Assembly: GCA_016717105.1 (NCBI GenBank)
Contig: JADKGF010000015.1
Location: 62,001-126,000, forward strand
Direction: 5' to 3'
DNA length: 64,000 bases
Source: Saprospiraceae bacterium
GTDB lineage: Bacteria; Bacteroidota; Bacteroidia; Chitinophagales; Saprospiraceae
Below the pieces are notes generated by a model. It did not search any database and was not told the DNA's origin. It worked only from the letters and a program-made list of their open reading frames with translations. Numbering within the stretch: position 1 is the first letter of the stretch; every line of letters starts with the position of its first letter. Of this stretch, positions 42,308 through 53,164 are shown one piece after another. The position numbers and the translations under genes are program-made.

Positions 42308-43953
42308 ATGAATATGAAACAGGTTTTTACACTTATGTTTGGGTTTTTATTATTGTTTACAAATAATATATTTTCACAAGCCATAGACACAGTCGAAGTG
42401 CCAACTGTTGTAGATGGTTCGCCATTCGGTGCTATCAATAAATTTATTATGGGTGATACCACGGCCAGTGGGGATCGAGCAAATCCTAATAGGTATTATA
42501 GGTTAAAAAACGACGCTATATATTTTCTCGATGGTATATTGTTTGCTGATTTTGACCTTAGACTAATAGGCGAAGAGTTTGTAGCGGGCAAAAAACCACC
42601 AATTGTAGCATCGACAGCAGGATCTGATGGAACAATCCAATTGATTCAATTTAAGTTATTCGGTAATGCATATATAAAAAATATCATCTGTCAAATGACA
42701 CCACCTTCAGGTATAGGAGAATCAAATGCAGCTTTCTTTTGTCAGGACAAGGCAAATCTTATGAATTTGATAATGTTTATATCGAATGGGGCCTATGGAC
42801 AGGCATGGTAACAGAAGTACCTGTCAAAAAAATAACTGTTCGAAATTGTTATTTTAGAAACCCACAACACAAAACAGATATTTGGAATGGTAGAGGAATT
42901 GGGTTTTACCAGCAAAATCCAGCGGATTCTGTCATTATTCAGAATAATACATTTTTTAATATGAATTCATTTGCTTTTTTTGCTGATGTGAGTTCTATAC
43001 CACCACGATACCTGCTTTTTGACCATAATACTATTGTCAATTCGATGAAATTTCCTATTCATTCGTTTTGGTTGCCGAATGCCACAGTAACTAATAATAT
43101 CTTTTATAATGCACATAGCTATGGAGAAAATGATCAAGATAAAGTCGGTCAAGATCCGCAGCGTTTATTATATGGAATAATTAATATTGATAAAATTCCA
43201 AATGCGCTTAAGACATATTATAGTATCAAGGAAGAAAATAGAATATATAAAGTATCAAATAACGCCTTCTTTTATAGTGATGAAATAAAAAATTATTGGA
43301 CATCCTTTTCATTGGCCGAAAATCCGTTTATGAATGGTCGAAACGAAGGATTCTTTAGCGATAATACAAGTTACCCATCATTGTCTATTGAAAATACAAT
43401 CAAAGAAGATCCAATTTTTATAGATAAAGGGAATGCCGTTCCTGCTATGGTGCAATGGATGACCAATCGACGAAATTTAGTCGGCAATGATTATTGGGGC
43501 TGGGATCCGGATAATAGCAAGTTTCAAGTCCAATGGCCATTCCCAGAAAACTTGGCTTATGCGAATAATGGTATGAAAACAGCAGCATCAGGTGGCTTTC
43601 CGCTCGGAGATCTCAACTGGTGGAAGGATCAAAAAACAGCTTGGGAGTCATGGTACGCTACTTCAACTAGTGATCAAAGAGATCAAAATATTTCTGATAT
43701 AACATTAATGCCAAATCCTACCAACGATAAGGTAGTTATTTCCCTTGAGATGACTTCATCTGCAAAAGTAAATATTAGTATTTTTGACATTTCATTGCGT
43801 CAATTTGGCTCCATCCATACATCTCAGTTAGCTATTGGCCACCACAAGCTTGAACTCGATCTTCCAGCCTTAGGTATTACAAATCAAGGAATGTATTATG
43901 TGACTTTAATGTCAGGTAATCAAGTGATTACAAGAAAGTTAGTTAAGTTGTAA
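42308..43953 (+). CDS. Beta-helix T9SS protein paired with TonB receptor, one frameshift
   Basis: About 548 residues. Signal peptide MKQVFTLMFGFLLLFTNNIFSQ (ATG 42314 or 42308), then DRANPNRYYRLKNDAIYFLDG, beta-helix strands (KKITVRNCYFRNP, SVIIQNNTFFNM, YLLFDHNTIVNS, ATVTNNIFYNA), a C-terminal FPLGDLNWWKDQK block and a type A sorting domain (LMPNPTNDKVVISLEM ... RKLVKL). The frame breaks at TTTT (42737-42740); one more T joins NAAFF to LSGQGKSYEFDNVYIEW. It has a close paralog at 61967-63631, also directly after a TonB receptor. Lacking the HDDL and GDAIR motifs of the other beta-helix proteins, it may be a binding protein rather than a lyase. It occupies the position where SusD would be expected. 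Confidence 0.78.
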
Positions 43954-43970
43954 ATATTTCTTAGTGTAAC

Positions 43971-44010
43971 ATAGGGAGGAATGTTTAATTAAATAAATCT
44001 CCCTATTTTT
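43971..44010 (+). terminator. Rho-independent terminator or attenuator between beta-helix and rhamnosidase genes
   Basis: ATAGGGAG (43971-43978) pairs with CTCCCTAT (43999-44006), followed by a T run to 44010; the loop is 20 nt. It lies 17 bp after the stop of the beta-helix gene and before the next gene on the same strand, so it may reduce readthrough from the receptor pair into the catabolic genes. Confidence 0.75.
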
Positions 44011-44032
44011 CATTTAAAATCGGGTATGAATC

Positions 44033-46459
44033 ATGAATAGATTTGGATTCTTTGTTTTGTTTTTTGTAATGACCATTTACAATATTTTAGCACAGGAATC
44101 TGGCGCAATGGTCAATGTACAAGGAAAAGATATTCAATCATTAAAGCATACTTGGGCTGCTAACTGGATCACACATCCTACGGGTACTACACAGGATTTT
44201 GGAGTTTATTTGTTTCGTAATAGTTTTAATGTTAGAGCCATACCCGATAGTTTTTTGATTTATGTTTCTGCCGACAATAGATTTACCTTAAGCATTAATG
44301 GCAATATGATTCTTGATGGTCCTGCTCGAGGAGATTTAAATCATTGGCCTTATGAAACTATAGATATTGCACCTTTTTTACAAATAGGTCAGAATGTGAT
44401 TGCTGCAAAAGTTGTAAATTTTGGAGTGTATCGCCACGCATCACAACACACTTTTCAAACAGCATTTATATTGCAAGGTGCATCTACACGCGATATAAAT
44501 TTGGATACAAATCCACATAGTGCATGGAAAGTGTATCACGACAAAGCCTATCATTACACACCTTTCGTTTCGGACTCTGTTGGTGGATATTATGCGGCTG
44601 GACCAGGAGATATTTTTTATGGCAATCTGCATCCTTGGGATTGGGACGATAATAATTTTGTGCCAGATGATAATTGGAAAAAGCCTATTGCAGCGATGGT
44701 AGAGTTTGCAGTAGGGCGCGGTTTTTTGTATGGTAGTACTTGGTTTTTAGTGCCGCGTACTATACCCAGATTAACAGCAAAAATAGAACGGATATCCAGT
44801 GTAGTGCGTCAAGAGGGAATCGAAATGGAAGAGAAAGTGTTTTATAATAGTGCGTCAGGCATTGTAATCCCAGCACATACTAAAGCGACAGTCTTATTGG
44901 ACAATAAGCAACACAGCATAGGATTTCCCACTTTGTATTATGGTGGCGGCAAAGATGCCAAGATAAAAATAACATACGCTGAGGCGTTATTTTATAAGAA
45001 TTCAACGACATTTTCGGCACATGGTGGTTATCGCAAAGGACATAGAAATTCAGATTGGAAATCAAAAGAAATCAGAGGGTATTATGATATTATTTATCCA
45101 GATGGCGGAGAAAAAAGAATATATAGACCATTGGCTATGAGGACTTATAGATTTATCCAATTTGATATAGAAACCAAGGCAGAAGCCTTAAAATTGGATG
45201 ATTTTTATGGAGTCTTTACAGCATACCCATTCGAAAAAACAACTACTTTTGATTGTGATAACCAGGACTTAGTTCAAATAAATAATGTGGCGTGGAAAAC
45301 CTTGCAAAACTCATCCACTGACAATTTTATAGATCCTTATTACGAACAACTACAGTATATAGGCGACAGCCGAATAGCTTTAGTATCTATTTTTAATACC
45401 AATGATGATGCCTTGATGCGAAATGCCATCAAACAGTTTGATGATTCGAGACTGAACCTGGGACTGACTTGTAGCAGATACCCTTCTTATATAGTACAGA
45501 TCATTCCTACCTACTCTTTACTATGGATAGGGATGCTTAATGATTATTATATGTACCGTGATGATCCTGCATTTGTTAAGCAATTTATGCCAGGCATACT
45601 AAGCATTTTGGCATATTTCCAATCACATATAGACGAAACAGGAATGTTGGGCAATCTCGAATGGTGGAATTTTACAGACTGGGCTAAGGGATTTGAGAAT
45701 GGCATTCCTCCAGGTGCTGATGATGGACATTCTGCCAATGTGACTTTACAATATGTTTGGGCTATCCAAAATGCCATTCCTATGCTGAAGGAATTTGGGT
45801 ATTTGGATGAGGCATTAAAATATGAAAGCTACGCTACCGTTATACAATCAGCTGTATTAAAACAATGCTACGACAGCGGAAAAAAATTGATTGCCGAACG
45901 TATGGAAAAAGATGTGTTTTCTCAACACACCAATATATTTACCATATTGACTAACACACTGCAAAATCATAAAGAAATTGTAACCAATATATTACAAGAT
46001 ACTTCTTTGATCCAAAGCACGGTATATTTTAAGTTTTACTTGACTCGTGCCTTACAAAAAGCTGGAATGGGCACAAAGTACTTAGACTTGTTGAGCCCGT
46101 GGAAAAACATGATCGATCTTGGTATGACTACATTTGGCGAAACTGATGTTGAGCCTAGGTCTGATTGTCATGGTTGGAGTGCATCACCGGCGTTTGATGT
46201 AGTGCATACTATTACTGGCATCCAATCCTTAGCCCCAGGATTCCACAAGATACTTATTGAGCCGAATTTCGGACCTTTAAAATATATCAAAACAACATTT
46301 ATCCACCCTTCAGGTTATGCTATCGTGGTAGATCTAAAAAAATCTGACAATGGCGATTTACATGGTACTATTTTAAACCCTGGAGGGCTTGACATTACAT
46401 ATAAACACAATAATATTTCTATAAAATTATCAAAAAATGAAAACAGGATTGGTATTTAG
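44033..46459 (+). CDS. GH78-like alpha-L-rhamnosidase
   Basis: 808 residues with a signal peptide (FFVLFFVMTIYNILAQ). A beta-sandwich lectin-like N-terminal domain (FRNSFNVRAIPDSFLIYVSADNRFTLSINGN) leads to an (alpha/alpha)6 barrel. GH78-type landmarks are TTFDCDNQDLVQINNVAWKTLQ, FIDPYYEQLQYIGDSRIA (the region of the acid residues), LEWWNFTDWAKGF and CHGWSASPAFD near the end, corresponding to the HxWSAxP motif of rhamnosidases; a C-terminal beta-sandwich follows. It would release terminal L-rhamnose in the periplasm or at the surface. Downstream genes encode the full rhamnose catabolic route, which supports the call. Exact linkage specificity is unknown. Confidence 0.82.
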   Translation: MNRFGFFVLFFVMTIYNILAQESGAMVNVQGKDIQSLKHTWAANWITHPTGTTQDFGVYLFRNSFNVRAIPDSFLIYVSADNRFTLSINGNMILDGPARGDLNHWPYETIDIAPFLQIGQNVIAAKVVNFGVYRHASQHTFQTAFILQGASTRDINLDTNPHSAWKVYHDKAYHYTPFVSDSVGGYYAAGPGDIFYGNLHPWDWDDNNFVPDDNWKKPIAAMVEFAVGRGFLYGSTWFLVPRTIPRLTAKIERISSVVRQEGIEMEEKVFYNSASGIVIPAHTKATVLLDNKQHSIGFPTLYYGGGKDAKIKITYAEALFYKNSTTFSAHGGYRKGHRNSDWKSKEIRGYYDIIYPDGGEKRIYRPLAMRTYRFIQFDIETKAEALKLDDFYGVFTAYPFEKTTTFDCDNQDLVQINNVAWKTLQNSSTDNFIDPYYEQLQYIGDSRIALVSIFNTNDDALMRNAIKQFDDSRLNLGLTCSRYPSYIVQIIPTYSLLWIGMLNDYYMYRDDPAFVKQFMPGILSILAYFQSHIDETGMLGNLEWWNFTDWAKGFENGIPPGADDGHSANVTLQYVWAIQNAIPMLKEFGYLDEALKYESYATVIQSAVLKQCYDSGKKLIAERMEKDVFSQHTNIFTILTNTLQNHKEIVTNILQDTSLIQSTVYFKFYLTRALQKAGMGTKYLDLLSPWKNMIDLGMTTFGETDVEPRSDCHGWSASPAFDVVHTITGIQSLAPGFHKILIEPNFGPLKYIKTTFIHPSGYAIVVDLKKSDNGDLHGTILNPGGLDITYKHNNISIKLSKNENRIGI

Positions 46460-46508
46460 CTGATGTGCCAAATATCAAATGAATTGCTTCAAATAAAAAG
46501 CGGTAATG

Positions 46509-48307
46509 ATGTTTAATATAAAGCGGCGTATTATTAAAAAATTTGGTTTCGTGTCATATTATTGATACTTTTTACTGTGACGCTGGTGCGAATAAAGGCT
46601 CAGGATGTATCTTCTATCAGAAACTTCCAAATAGACAGGGGAATCACCATATTTAAGCTGAACACTATACCTGATAATAATAAGTACATTGATATAGATA
46701 AAGATGGTGATCCAGATCTACTTTATGCAGTTTTGTCAGATGGTCGCTTATGTTTATGGATAGATGACGATGATGATATGAGACAAAATGATATGCAAGG
46801 AGATTTAGATGCGGATTGTCTGTTGATAGACATTAATCGTGATGGACATTATGGAGCAGAATATGATTTGATCATAGACTATATAGATGAAGATGAAGAC
46901 GGAAAGGCCGATATTCAAATCATTGTAGATAATGGACGAAAAGATTTTCACGGCAAATGGACTTCACACTTTTTAGTTTTTTTTGATGATGATAATGATG
47001 GTATTTTTAGTTATATAGATTGGGAACATTTGAAATTTGAAGGTTGGGATCATAGTGGGCAATCCAATTTTTTTGCAGATTACCATGGTAAAAGTACGAT
47101 GCTAAAGGTGCACATTACCACATCAGATATAGAAAACCTGAATTACAATTGGGAAAACCCATTTTTGTGGTACGATGAAGATAATGATGGAAGATCAGAA
47201 ATGGCTATCAGGGTCATTGACGAACCCAAAGAAGTCAAAATCGACAGTTTTAATCCTTATTCATGGAAGTTTAGTCAATATGCAACACTGGTACAACAGA
47301 CTTGGGACCTTGATAATGACAATTCTGTGGGCAACGAGCTGGACTTTGATATGAGTTTGCAATTTAAAGGTACAGGTTTTGAATACAGTGATCAAATATA
47401 TCGCATCAAAAATAATAAAGTCTTAGGCAAAACAGATCACTTCTTTTTCGATGCCCGATGGAGACATCTAAGCTATTTTGTATTTCCTGATCATGAAAAT
47501 GTACAAAAACTGACCCATGGAAGAGGCCTTTGGCAGCAATGTTGGATAGTATTTGATGAAGATGACGATTGCCAGAGATGGGAAAGAGTGGAGTTTTATC
47601 AGCCTCTCGATCCTTTTAAGGTAGGTGCAGGAAATGGAGGCCTAGACAATAATCCACAAGCTGATGTTTCTGGCGATAGGGGAGAGTGGGACCAAGACTG
47701 TTCAGGCAAAGGTCAATTGTACATCTCACCCATGGATGGTAAAATTCACTTGTTTGGTGCAGAGAAAGGTTATTGGCGTATAGATCAGCATGCGACGTAT
47801 TATCAGGGATGGCAAGGATGGCGAGGGCCCAATTTGCAGCCCGAAGATTTTAGTAAAACAGAACCAACCAAATATGCAACTGTGTATTATGAAGATACCG
47901 ATGGCAACGGTTTTTTTGATAAAATGAACTTGGACTTTGATGGAGATTTTGTATTCGAAGATGAGATATTATTGACTAATTTGGAAATTAGTGATGCTTC
48001 TATACTATACAGCACTTCTAAAATGGCTTATTCCGACATGTATAAATTGTTCGATAAGGTCGCCGATGATATGTGGTCAAATGCAAAAAATGCGCTTGAA
48101 GTTGCCAATAAATATGGCTTGAATACCGAGTGGTATGCTATTTTTCTTTCTCCAAAGAGTACCCATGAGAAATATCATAATGGATATTGGCTCAGCTATT
48201 ATTTGTACAAAGATATGTTGGATTTTGCCACTTGGAAGAAGGATACACTGTTAACAAAGAACATTATGCGTCATTATTTTTCATCTGATTGGTGCAAATT
48301 GAAGTAG
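46509..48307 (+). CDS. Secreted Asp-rich protein with seven calcium-loop-like motifs, function unknown, one frameshift
   Basis: About 600 residues. The long frame begins only at 46562 without a proper start; an ATG at 46506/46509 plus one extra A in AAAAAA (46535-46540) gives MFNIKRRIIKKIWFRVILL followed by ILFTVTLVRIKAQ, a good signal peptide. The mature protein has repeated acidic loops: DIDKDGDPD, DINRDGHYG, DEDEDGKAD, DDDNDGIFS, DEDNDGRSE, DLDNDNSVG and DTDGNGFFD, which resemble EF-hand or thrombospondin type 3 calcium loops. Aromatic blocks (YFVFPDHENVQ, HLFGAEKGYWRIDQHATYYQGWQGWRGP) lie between. I do not recognise the family. Position between the rhamnosidase and rhamnose catabolism suggests a calcium-stabilised role in handling the same polymer, either binding or catalysis. 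Confidence 0.65.
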
Positions 48308-48398
48308 GCAATAAATACACTTTTTCATTTTGATAACGCTAAACAATTTGTACCCATAGTGAAATAATGTAATTACAATATTATAAAGATCTAAAATC

Positions 48399-50495
48399 AT
48401 GGAGTCATTAAATTTTAAATATGTAAATTATCTTTGGAATTCTGAACACACCAAACATCTGCAGGATGACCAGTTAAGTTTGTTTTTATATAGAAGTAAT
48501 TTATTGGGTGCGGATCTTCGTATAACCAATTTTGGAGGCGGCAATACAAGCTGTAAAACGATGGAATCAGATCCATTTACTGGTGAGCAAACAGAAGTCA
48601 TGTGGATAAAAGGTAGTGGTGGTGATTTGGGTACATTGAAAAGAAATGGAATTGCCGGCCTTTATACTCATCGGTTGCAAGCGCTAAAGAACGTATATCG
48701 CGGACTGGAATTTGAAGATGATATGGTAGCTTTATTGGACCACTGTCTATTTGATCTGAAAAGCGCTGCTCCTTCCATAGATACCCCACTGCACGGATTA
48801 CTTCCCTTCAAACACATAGATCATTTGCATCCCGATGCACTTATAGCGATTGCTGCATCAAAACATGGAAAAGAAATTACAAAAAAAATATGGGGAGAAA
48901 ACATGGGTTGGATTCCTTGGCAAAGGCCAGGTTTTGATCTTGGCTTAAAATTAGAAGATTGTTTAAAGCAAAATCCAGAAATCAGGGGCATTATTTTAGG
49001 CAATCACGGTTTATTTACATGGGGAAATACATCTTATGAATGTTATATAAATAGTTTGCAGGTCATAGAACAAGCTTCCGCATATATTGCAGCTCAGACA
49101 GACAAGTTGCAAGTAGTTTTTGGTGGACAAAAAGTGGAAAGCGGCCTACCATCGAATCGTAAGAAAAAGGCCATTTATTTAGCACCCATTCTACGAGGAT
49201 TGTGTTCGAGTGCAAGACCTATGATAGGACACTTTATGGATGATGAGCGTGTATTACAATTTATAAATAGTAATGATTTGGATCGTTTAGCGCCTATGGG
49301 TACGTCGTGCCCCGATCACTTTCTGAGGACAAAGATCCAACCATTGGTTATACATTTTGATGAAGAGATAGACTTTGAGAACGTAGCAATGGTCAGAGAT
49401 TTTATTGAACCATTTTTTGGTCAATATCGAAAAGAATATGTAGTATATTACGATACATGTAAGAAGCAAAATAGTCCAGCGCTCAGAGACCCAAATCCTG
49501 TCATTATCTTATGTCCTGGTATTGGTTTGTTTTCATTTGCCAAAAACAAACAAACAGCACGAGTAGCAGCTGAGTTTTATATCAATGCCATTAATGTTAT
49601 GAGAGGTGCAGAAACGATCTCGACTTATACTTCATTGCCTAGACAAGAAGCTTTTGATATCGAATATTGGTTGCTCGAGGAAGCGAAATTACAGCGTATG
49701 CCCAAAGAAAAACCTTTGAGTAGTAAAGTAGCTTTAGTCACTGGTGCAGGAGGAGGTATAGGCAAAGCCATATCTGAAAAACTTATATCTGAGGGCGCAA
49801 ATGTTGTTTTTACTGATTTATCACCTGATCATCTTATAGAAGCTATTCGCCCTTATTCACGCGATATTGCTATAAGCGTCATTTGTGATGTAACGGATGA
49901 AACACAAATTAAAACTGCATATGACAATGCAATACTAGCCTTCGGTGGTATAGATATTGTCGTTCATTCAGCAGGATTGGCTATATCGAAGTCATTAGAA
50001 GACACTATGAGTGAAGATTGGGATATTTTGCAGAATGTTTTGGTGAAAGGGCAGTTTTTACTTGATAAATATGGTGCAGAGATTCAAAAAAAGCAAGGAA
50101 TGGGAGGCGATATTATACACATAGCTAGTAAAAATGGTATTGTTTCAGGGCCGAATAACATCGCCTATGGAACAGCGAAGGCCGCACAACAACACATGAC
50201 AAGGCTATTGGCAGCTGAGTTGGCAATTAACAAGATCAGAGTCAATACTGTCAATCCTGATGGCGTCATCATTGGATCTAAAATATGGGAAGGTGAGTGG
50301 GCAGAAGGAAGAGCAAAAGCATACGGAATTCCAGTCGATCAGCTACCAGAACATTACGCAAAAAGAAACCTCTTACAAGAAATAATAAAACCTGAAGACA
50401 TTGCTGATGGTGTATTTGCATTGTTATTACTAAAGAAATCCACTGGTAATACGATCAATGTCGATGGTGGTATGGCAGCTGCATTCGTTAGGTAA
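48399..50495 (+). CDS. Bifunctional rhamnulose-1-phosphate aldolase / lactaldehyde dehydrogenase (class II aldolase + SDR)
   Basis: 698 residues, no signal peptide. Residues ~1-430 form a class II aldolase domain with metal-binding His motifs HIDHLHPDAL and GNHGLFTWG. Residues ~440-698 form an SDR domain with TGAGGGIG (NAD-binding), HSAG, the catalytic YGTAK pair and a C-terminal NVDGGMAAAF. The fusion is known in bacterial L-rhamnose pathways (RhaEW-type): the aldolase splits L-rhamnulose 1-phosphate to dihydroxyacetone phosphate and L-lactaldehyde, and the SDR oxidises lactaldehyde to L-lactate. The downstream isomerase, kinase and lactate dehydrogenase complete the route. Confidence 0.9.
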   Translation: MESLNFKYVNYLWNSEHTKHLQDDQLSLFLYRSNLLGADLRITNFGGGNTSCKTMESDPFTGEQTEVMWIKGSGGDLGTLKRNGIAGLYTHRLQALKNVYRGLEFEDDMVALLDHCLFDLKSAAPSIDTPLHGLLPFKHIDHLHPDALIAIAASKHGKEITKKIWGENMGWIPWQRPGFDLGLKLEDCLKQNPEIRGIILGNHGLFTWGNTSYECYINSLQVIEQASAYIAAQTDKLQVVFGGQKVESGLPSNRKKKAIYLAPILRGLCSSARPMIGHFMDDERVLQFINSNDLDRLAPMGTSCPDHFLRTKIQPLVIHFDEEIDFENVAMVRDFIEPFFGQYRKEYVVYYDTCKKQNSPALRDPNPVIILCPGIGLFSFAKNKQTARVAAEFYINAINVMRGAETISTYTSLPRQEAFDIEYWLLEEAKLQRMPKEKPLSSKVALVTGAGGGIGKAISEKLISEGANVVFTDLSPDHLIEAIRPYSRDIAISVICDVTDETQIKTAYDNAILAFGGIDIVVHSAGLAISKSLEDTMSEDWDILQNVLVKGQFLLDKYGAEIQKKQGMGGDIIHIASKNGIVSGPNNIAYGTAKAAQQHMTRLLAAELAINKIRVNTVNPDGVIIGSKIWEGEWAEGRAKAYGIPVDQLPEHYAKRNLLQEIIKPEDIADGVFALLLLKKSTGNTINVDGGMAAAFVR

Positions 50496-50526
50496 CAGGC
50501 ATTAACTCATTATACAATTCAATAAA

Positions 50527-51811
50527 ATGATCAAGTCTTTAGATGGAAAAATTCGGCAAATTAATGAAAGTAATGTATCGCACACAAGAGATTATTTGAC
50601 ATTGGTCGAATTGCTTCAAAGGCGAAACGTCCATATAGAAAGCATCATTGAAAAGTTGGTGAGATTTTCAGGTTGCTATTCCATCTTGGGCATTAGGTGC
50701 AGGAGGTACACGATTTGGCAGGTTTGGTTATGGTGGCGAACCCACAACTTTAGAAGAAAAAATCGAAGATATCGGACTTATTCATAAACTTACCCAATCA
50801 GCAGGTGCAGTATCATTACACATTCCATGGGACATACCTACTGATACTGACTCTATTCGAGCTCTTGCTAAAGAAAAGGGTTTGGTTTTTGATGCCATGA
50901 ATAGCAATACTTTCCAAGATCAACCCTTGCAGAAATATAGCTATAAATTTGGGTCGCTAAGTCATATATCTAAAGATACTAGAGATCAAGCTGTAGCCCA
51001 TAACAAAGACGTGATCAAAATCGGAACGGAACTCGGATCAGAATCTCTCACAGTATGGTTGGCAGACGGAAGCAATTTCCCTGGGCAAACTAATTTTAAA
51101 AATGCATTGCAACGGACTCAAGATTCGCTCATAGAAATTTATGAAGCTATGCCTGCAAATTGGAAAATGTTCATCGAATATAAACCTTACGAGCCAAATT
51201 TTTATCACACTGTAATTCAAGATTGGGGCACATCTTATTTATTGGCCAATGGTTGTGGCGGAAATGCATTTACATTAGTGGATTTAGGCCATCACCTGCC
51301 GAATACAAATATTGAAAATATAGTATCAACCTTGATGTATAAAGGCAAATTGGGTGGATTTCATTTCAATGATAGCAAATATGGAGATGATGACCTGACA
51401 GTAGGGAGCATTAAACCTTATCAGTTATTTTTGATATTTAATGAATTGGTTTACGGTATGAACAATAATACCAATCACAATCCTAATCCTACATGGATGA
51501 TCGATGCCAGTCACAATGTCAAAGATCCTTTAGAAGATCTCATGCAATCGCTTGAAGCAATAATGATAGCTTATGCACAGGCACTACTCGTGGATCACAA
51601 AAAATTGGTAGAAGCGCAGCAGTCAAATGATGTAGTAATGTGTCAGGAAATCTTGCAAGATGCATTCAGAACAGATGTCAGGTCACTTATAAAAGAATCG
51701 AGACGACTTTCAGGTGGAGCCTTAGATCCATTAGGAACATACAGGGAGCTCAATATTAGAAAACAATTGATCACTCAAAGAGGTCGATCTGGGAGAGCCA
51801 CAGGACTATGA
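50527..51811 (+). CDS. rhaI: L-rhamnose isomerase (RhaI type), one frameshift
   Basis: About 427 residues. The frame breaks at TTTT (50665-50668): removing one T turns the N-terminal part (IESIIEKLVRF) straight into QVAIPSWALGAGGTRFGRFGYGGEP, a strongly conserved start of the RhaI-type TIM-barrel isomerases. Metal and substrate residues are recognisable in FIEYKPYEPNFYH (Glu), TLVDLGHHLPNTNIE (Asp, His), GGFHFNDSKYGDDDL (His, Asp) and DASHNVKDP. It converts L-rhamnose to L-rhamnulose in the cytoplasm. Its stop overlaps the kinase start (ATGA), so the two are translationally coupled. Confidence 0.9.
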
Positions 51812-53163
51812 TAGCTGTTACCATTATTTATGATATTGGCAAAACTAATAAGAAGATGGCCGTCTTAGACCATCAACTAAATATTTTATATCAGCAACAA
51901 ATCACCATTGATGAGGTATATGATGAGGATAACTTTCCATCAGAAAACTTGGCCGCATTAACTGATTGGATGTTTCAATCTTTGAAGGCAATAATAGAAT
52001 CGCGAGAATTTATTGTTGAAAAAATCAATTTTTCGGCGTATGGTGCCACCATGGTACATCTTGACAACAATGGAAAAGTACTTACGCCAGTTTATAATTA
52101 CTTGAAAAATATTCCCGAGAATATAGTAGTAGAATTTTTAGCCAAATATTCTTCACAGCTTGCGATTGATACAGCGTCGCCAGTTTTAGGTATGCTCAAT
52201 GCAGGCATGCAATTATATTGGTTGAAATATACAAAACCAAAAATATACGGGACAATAAAATATGCTTTGCATTTACCTCAATATTTAAGTTATCTCTTTA
52301 CAGGGAAGTTTTATAGCGATATCACAAGTATAGGTTGCCATACATTATTATGGTACTTTGAAAGAAATGATTACCATGATTGGGTATATCAAGAAGGAAT
52401 ACATGAAAAATTGGCACCGATCCAAGAGATCGATCATATGGAGTTGGTCAATATATTTGACCAAAAAATACGGGTTGGCATAGGAGTACATGATTCATCA
52501 GCTACGTTGGTCCCTTACCTGAAGTACAGTATGGAAAAATTCATCTTGCTTTCTACAGGTACATGGTGTGTAACATTAAATCCATTCAGAGATGATAGAT
52601 TGACTGAAAAAGACATGGATGAAGGTTGCCTTAATTATATAAGATATGATAAATTGCCCGTACGAGCTACAAGTATATTTTTGGGAAATGAATACCAATT
52701 GCAAATCAAAAAACTTTGCGATTTATACAAAATACCCGAGTCAGAAATTTTGAAAATTGAATACAATAATGAATTGTATGAAAAATGGTCATATAATATA
52801 AACCGATATTTTTGTTTTTCTTCACTTGACGAAACTACAGTAGGAATAATCGATCCCAAAGAGCAATTCCAAAATATACATGAAGCTTACCATAAATTGA
52901 TTTTAGAGTTGACCAATTTTTTGATTGATAATATGCAAAAAACGGTTGGAGCAGATTTTCCTAATGTGGCATTTGTAGATGGTGGATTTACTCAAAACAG
53001 TGTTTTCTTAAAAATATTACAACGGAAACTTAGTCAGATGGAATTTTTGGTTTCCCAATTTGTTTCCGGAGCTGTCATTGGCGCTGCAATCCTTATTGCT
53101 GGAACTTCTATTGATTCTAATGTCTTGAAACCAATTTTAAATTTCGAACCAATCAAATTTTAA
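51808..53163 (+). CDS. FGGY-family carbohydrate kinase, probable L-rhamnulokinase
   Basis: 451 residues. N-terminal IIYDIGKTNKKMAVLD is a variant of the FGGY phosphate-1 motif. GVGVHDSSATL-like IGVHDSSATLVPYL, STGTWCVTLNPF (phosphate-2) and FVDGGFTQNSVFLKIL (adenosine motif) follow in the usual order. It should phosphorylate L-rhamnulose to the 1-phosphate split by the aldolase/SDR protein. Fuculokinase would look similar; the isomerase and RhaT homologs favour rhamnulose. It overlaps the isomerase stop by four bases and is one base upstream of the dehydrogenase gene. Confidence 0.86.
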   Translation: MIAVTIIYDIGKTNKKMAVLDHQLNILYQQQITIDEVYDEDNFPSENLAALTDWMFQSLKAIIESREFIVEKINFSAYGATMVHLDNNGKVLTPVYNYLKNIPENIVVEFLAKYSSQLAIDTASPVLGMLNAGMQLYWLKYTKPKIYGTIKYALHLPQYLSYLFTGKFYSDITSIGCHTLLWYFERNDYHDWVYQEGIHEKLAPIQEIDHMELVNIFDQKIRVGIGVHDSSATLVPYLKYSMEKFILLSTGTWCVTLNPFRDDRLTEKDMDEGCLNYIRYDKLPVRATSIFLGNEYQLQIKKLCDLYKIPESEILKIEYNNELYEKWSYNINRYFCFSSLDETTVGIIDPKEQFQNIHEAYHKLILELTNFLIDNMQKTVGADFPNVAFVDGGFTQNSVFLKILQRKLSQMEFLVSQFVSGAVIGAAILIAGTSIDSNVLKPILNFEPIKF

Positions 53164-53164
53164 T

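Noticed and set aside
42308..43953. Considered as the SusD partner of the receptor
   Set aside because: No SusD signature or TPR-like helices; the sequence shows beta-helix repeats and a T9SS domain, and it has no lipobox.
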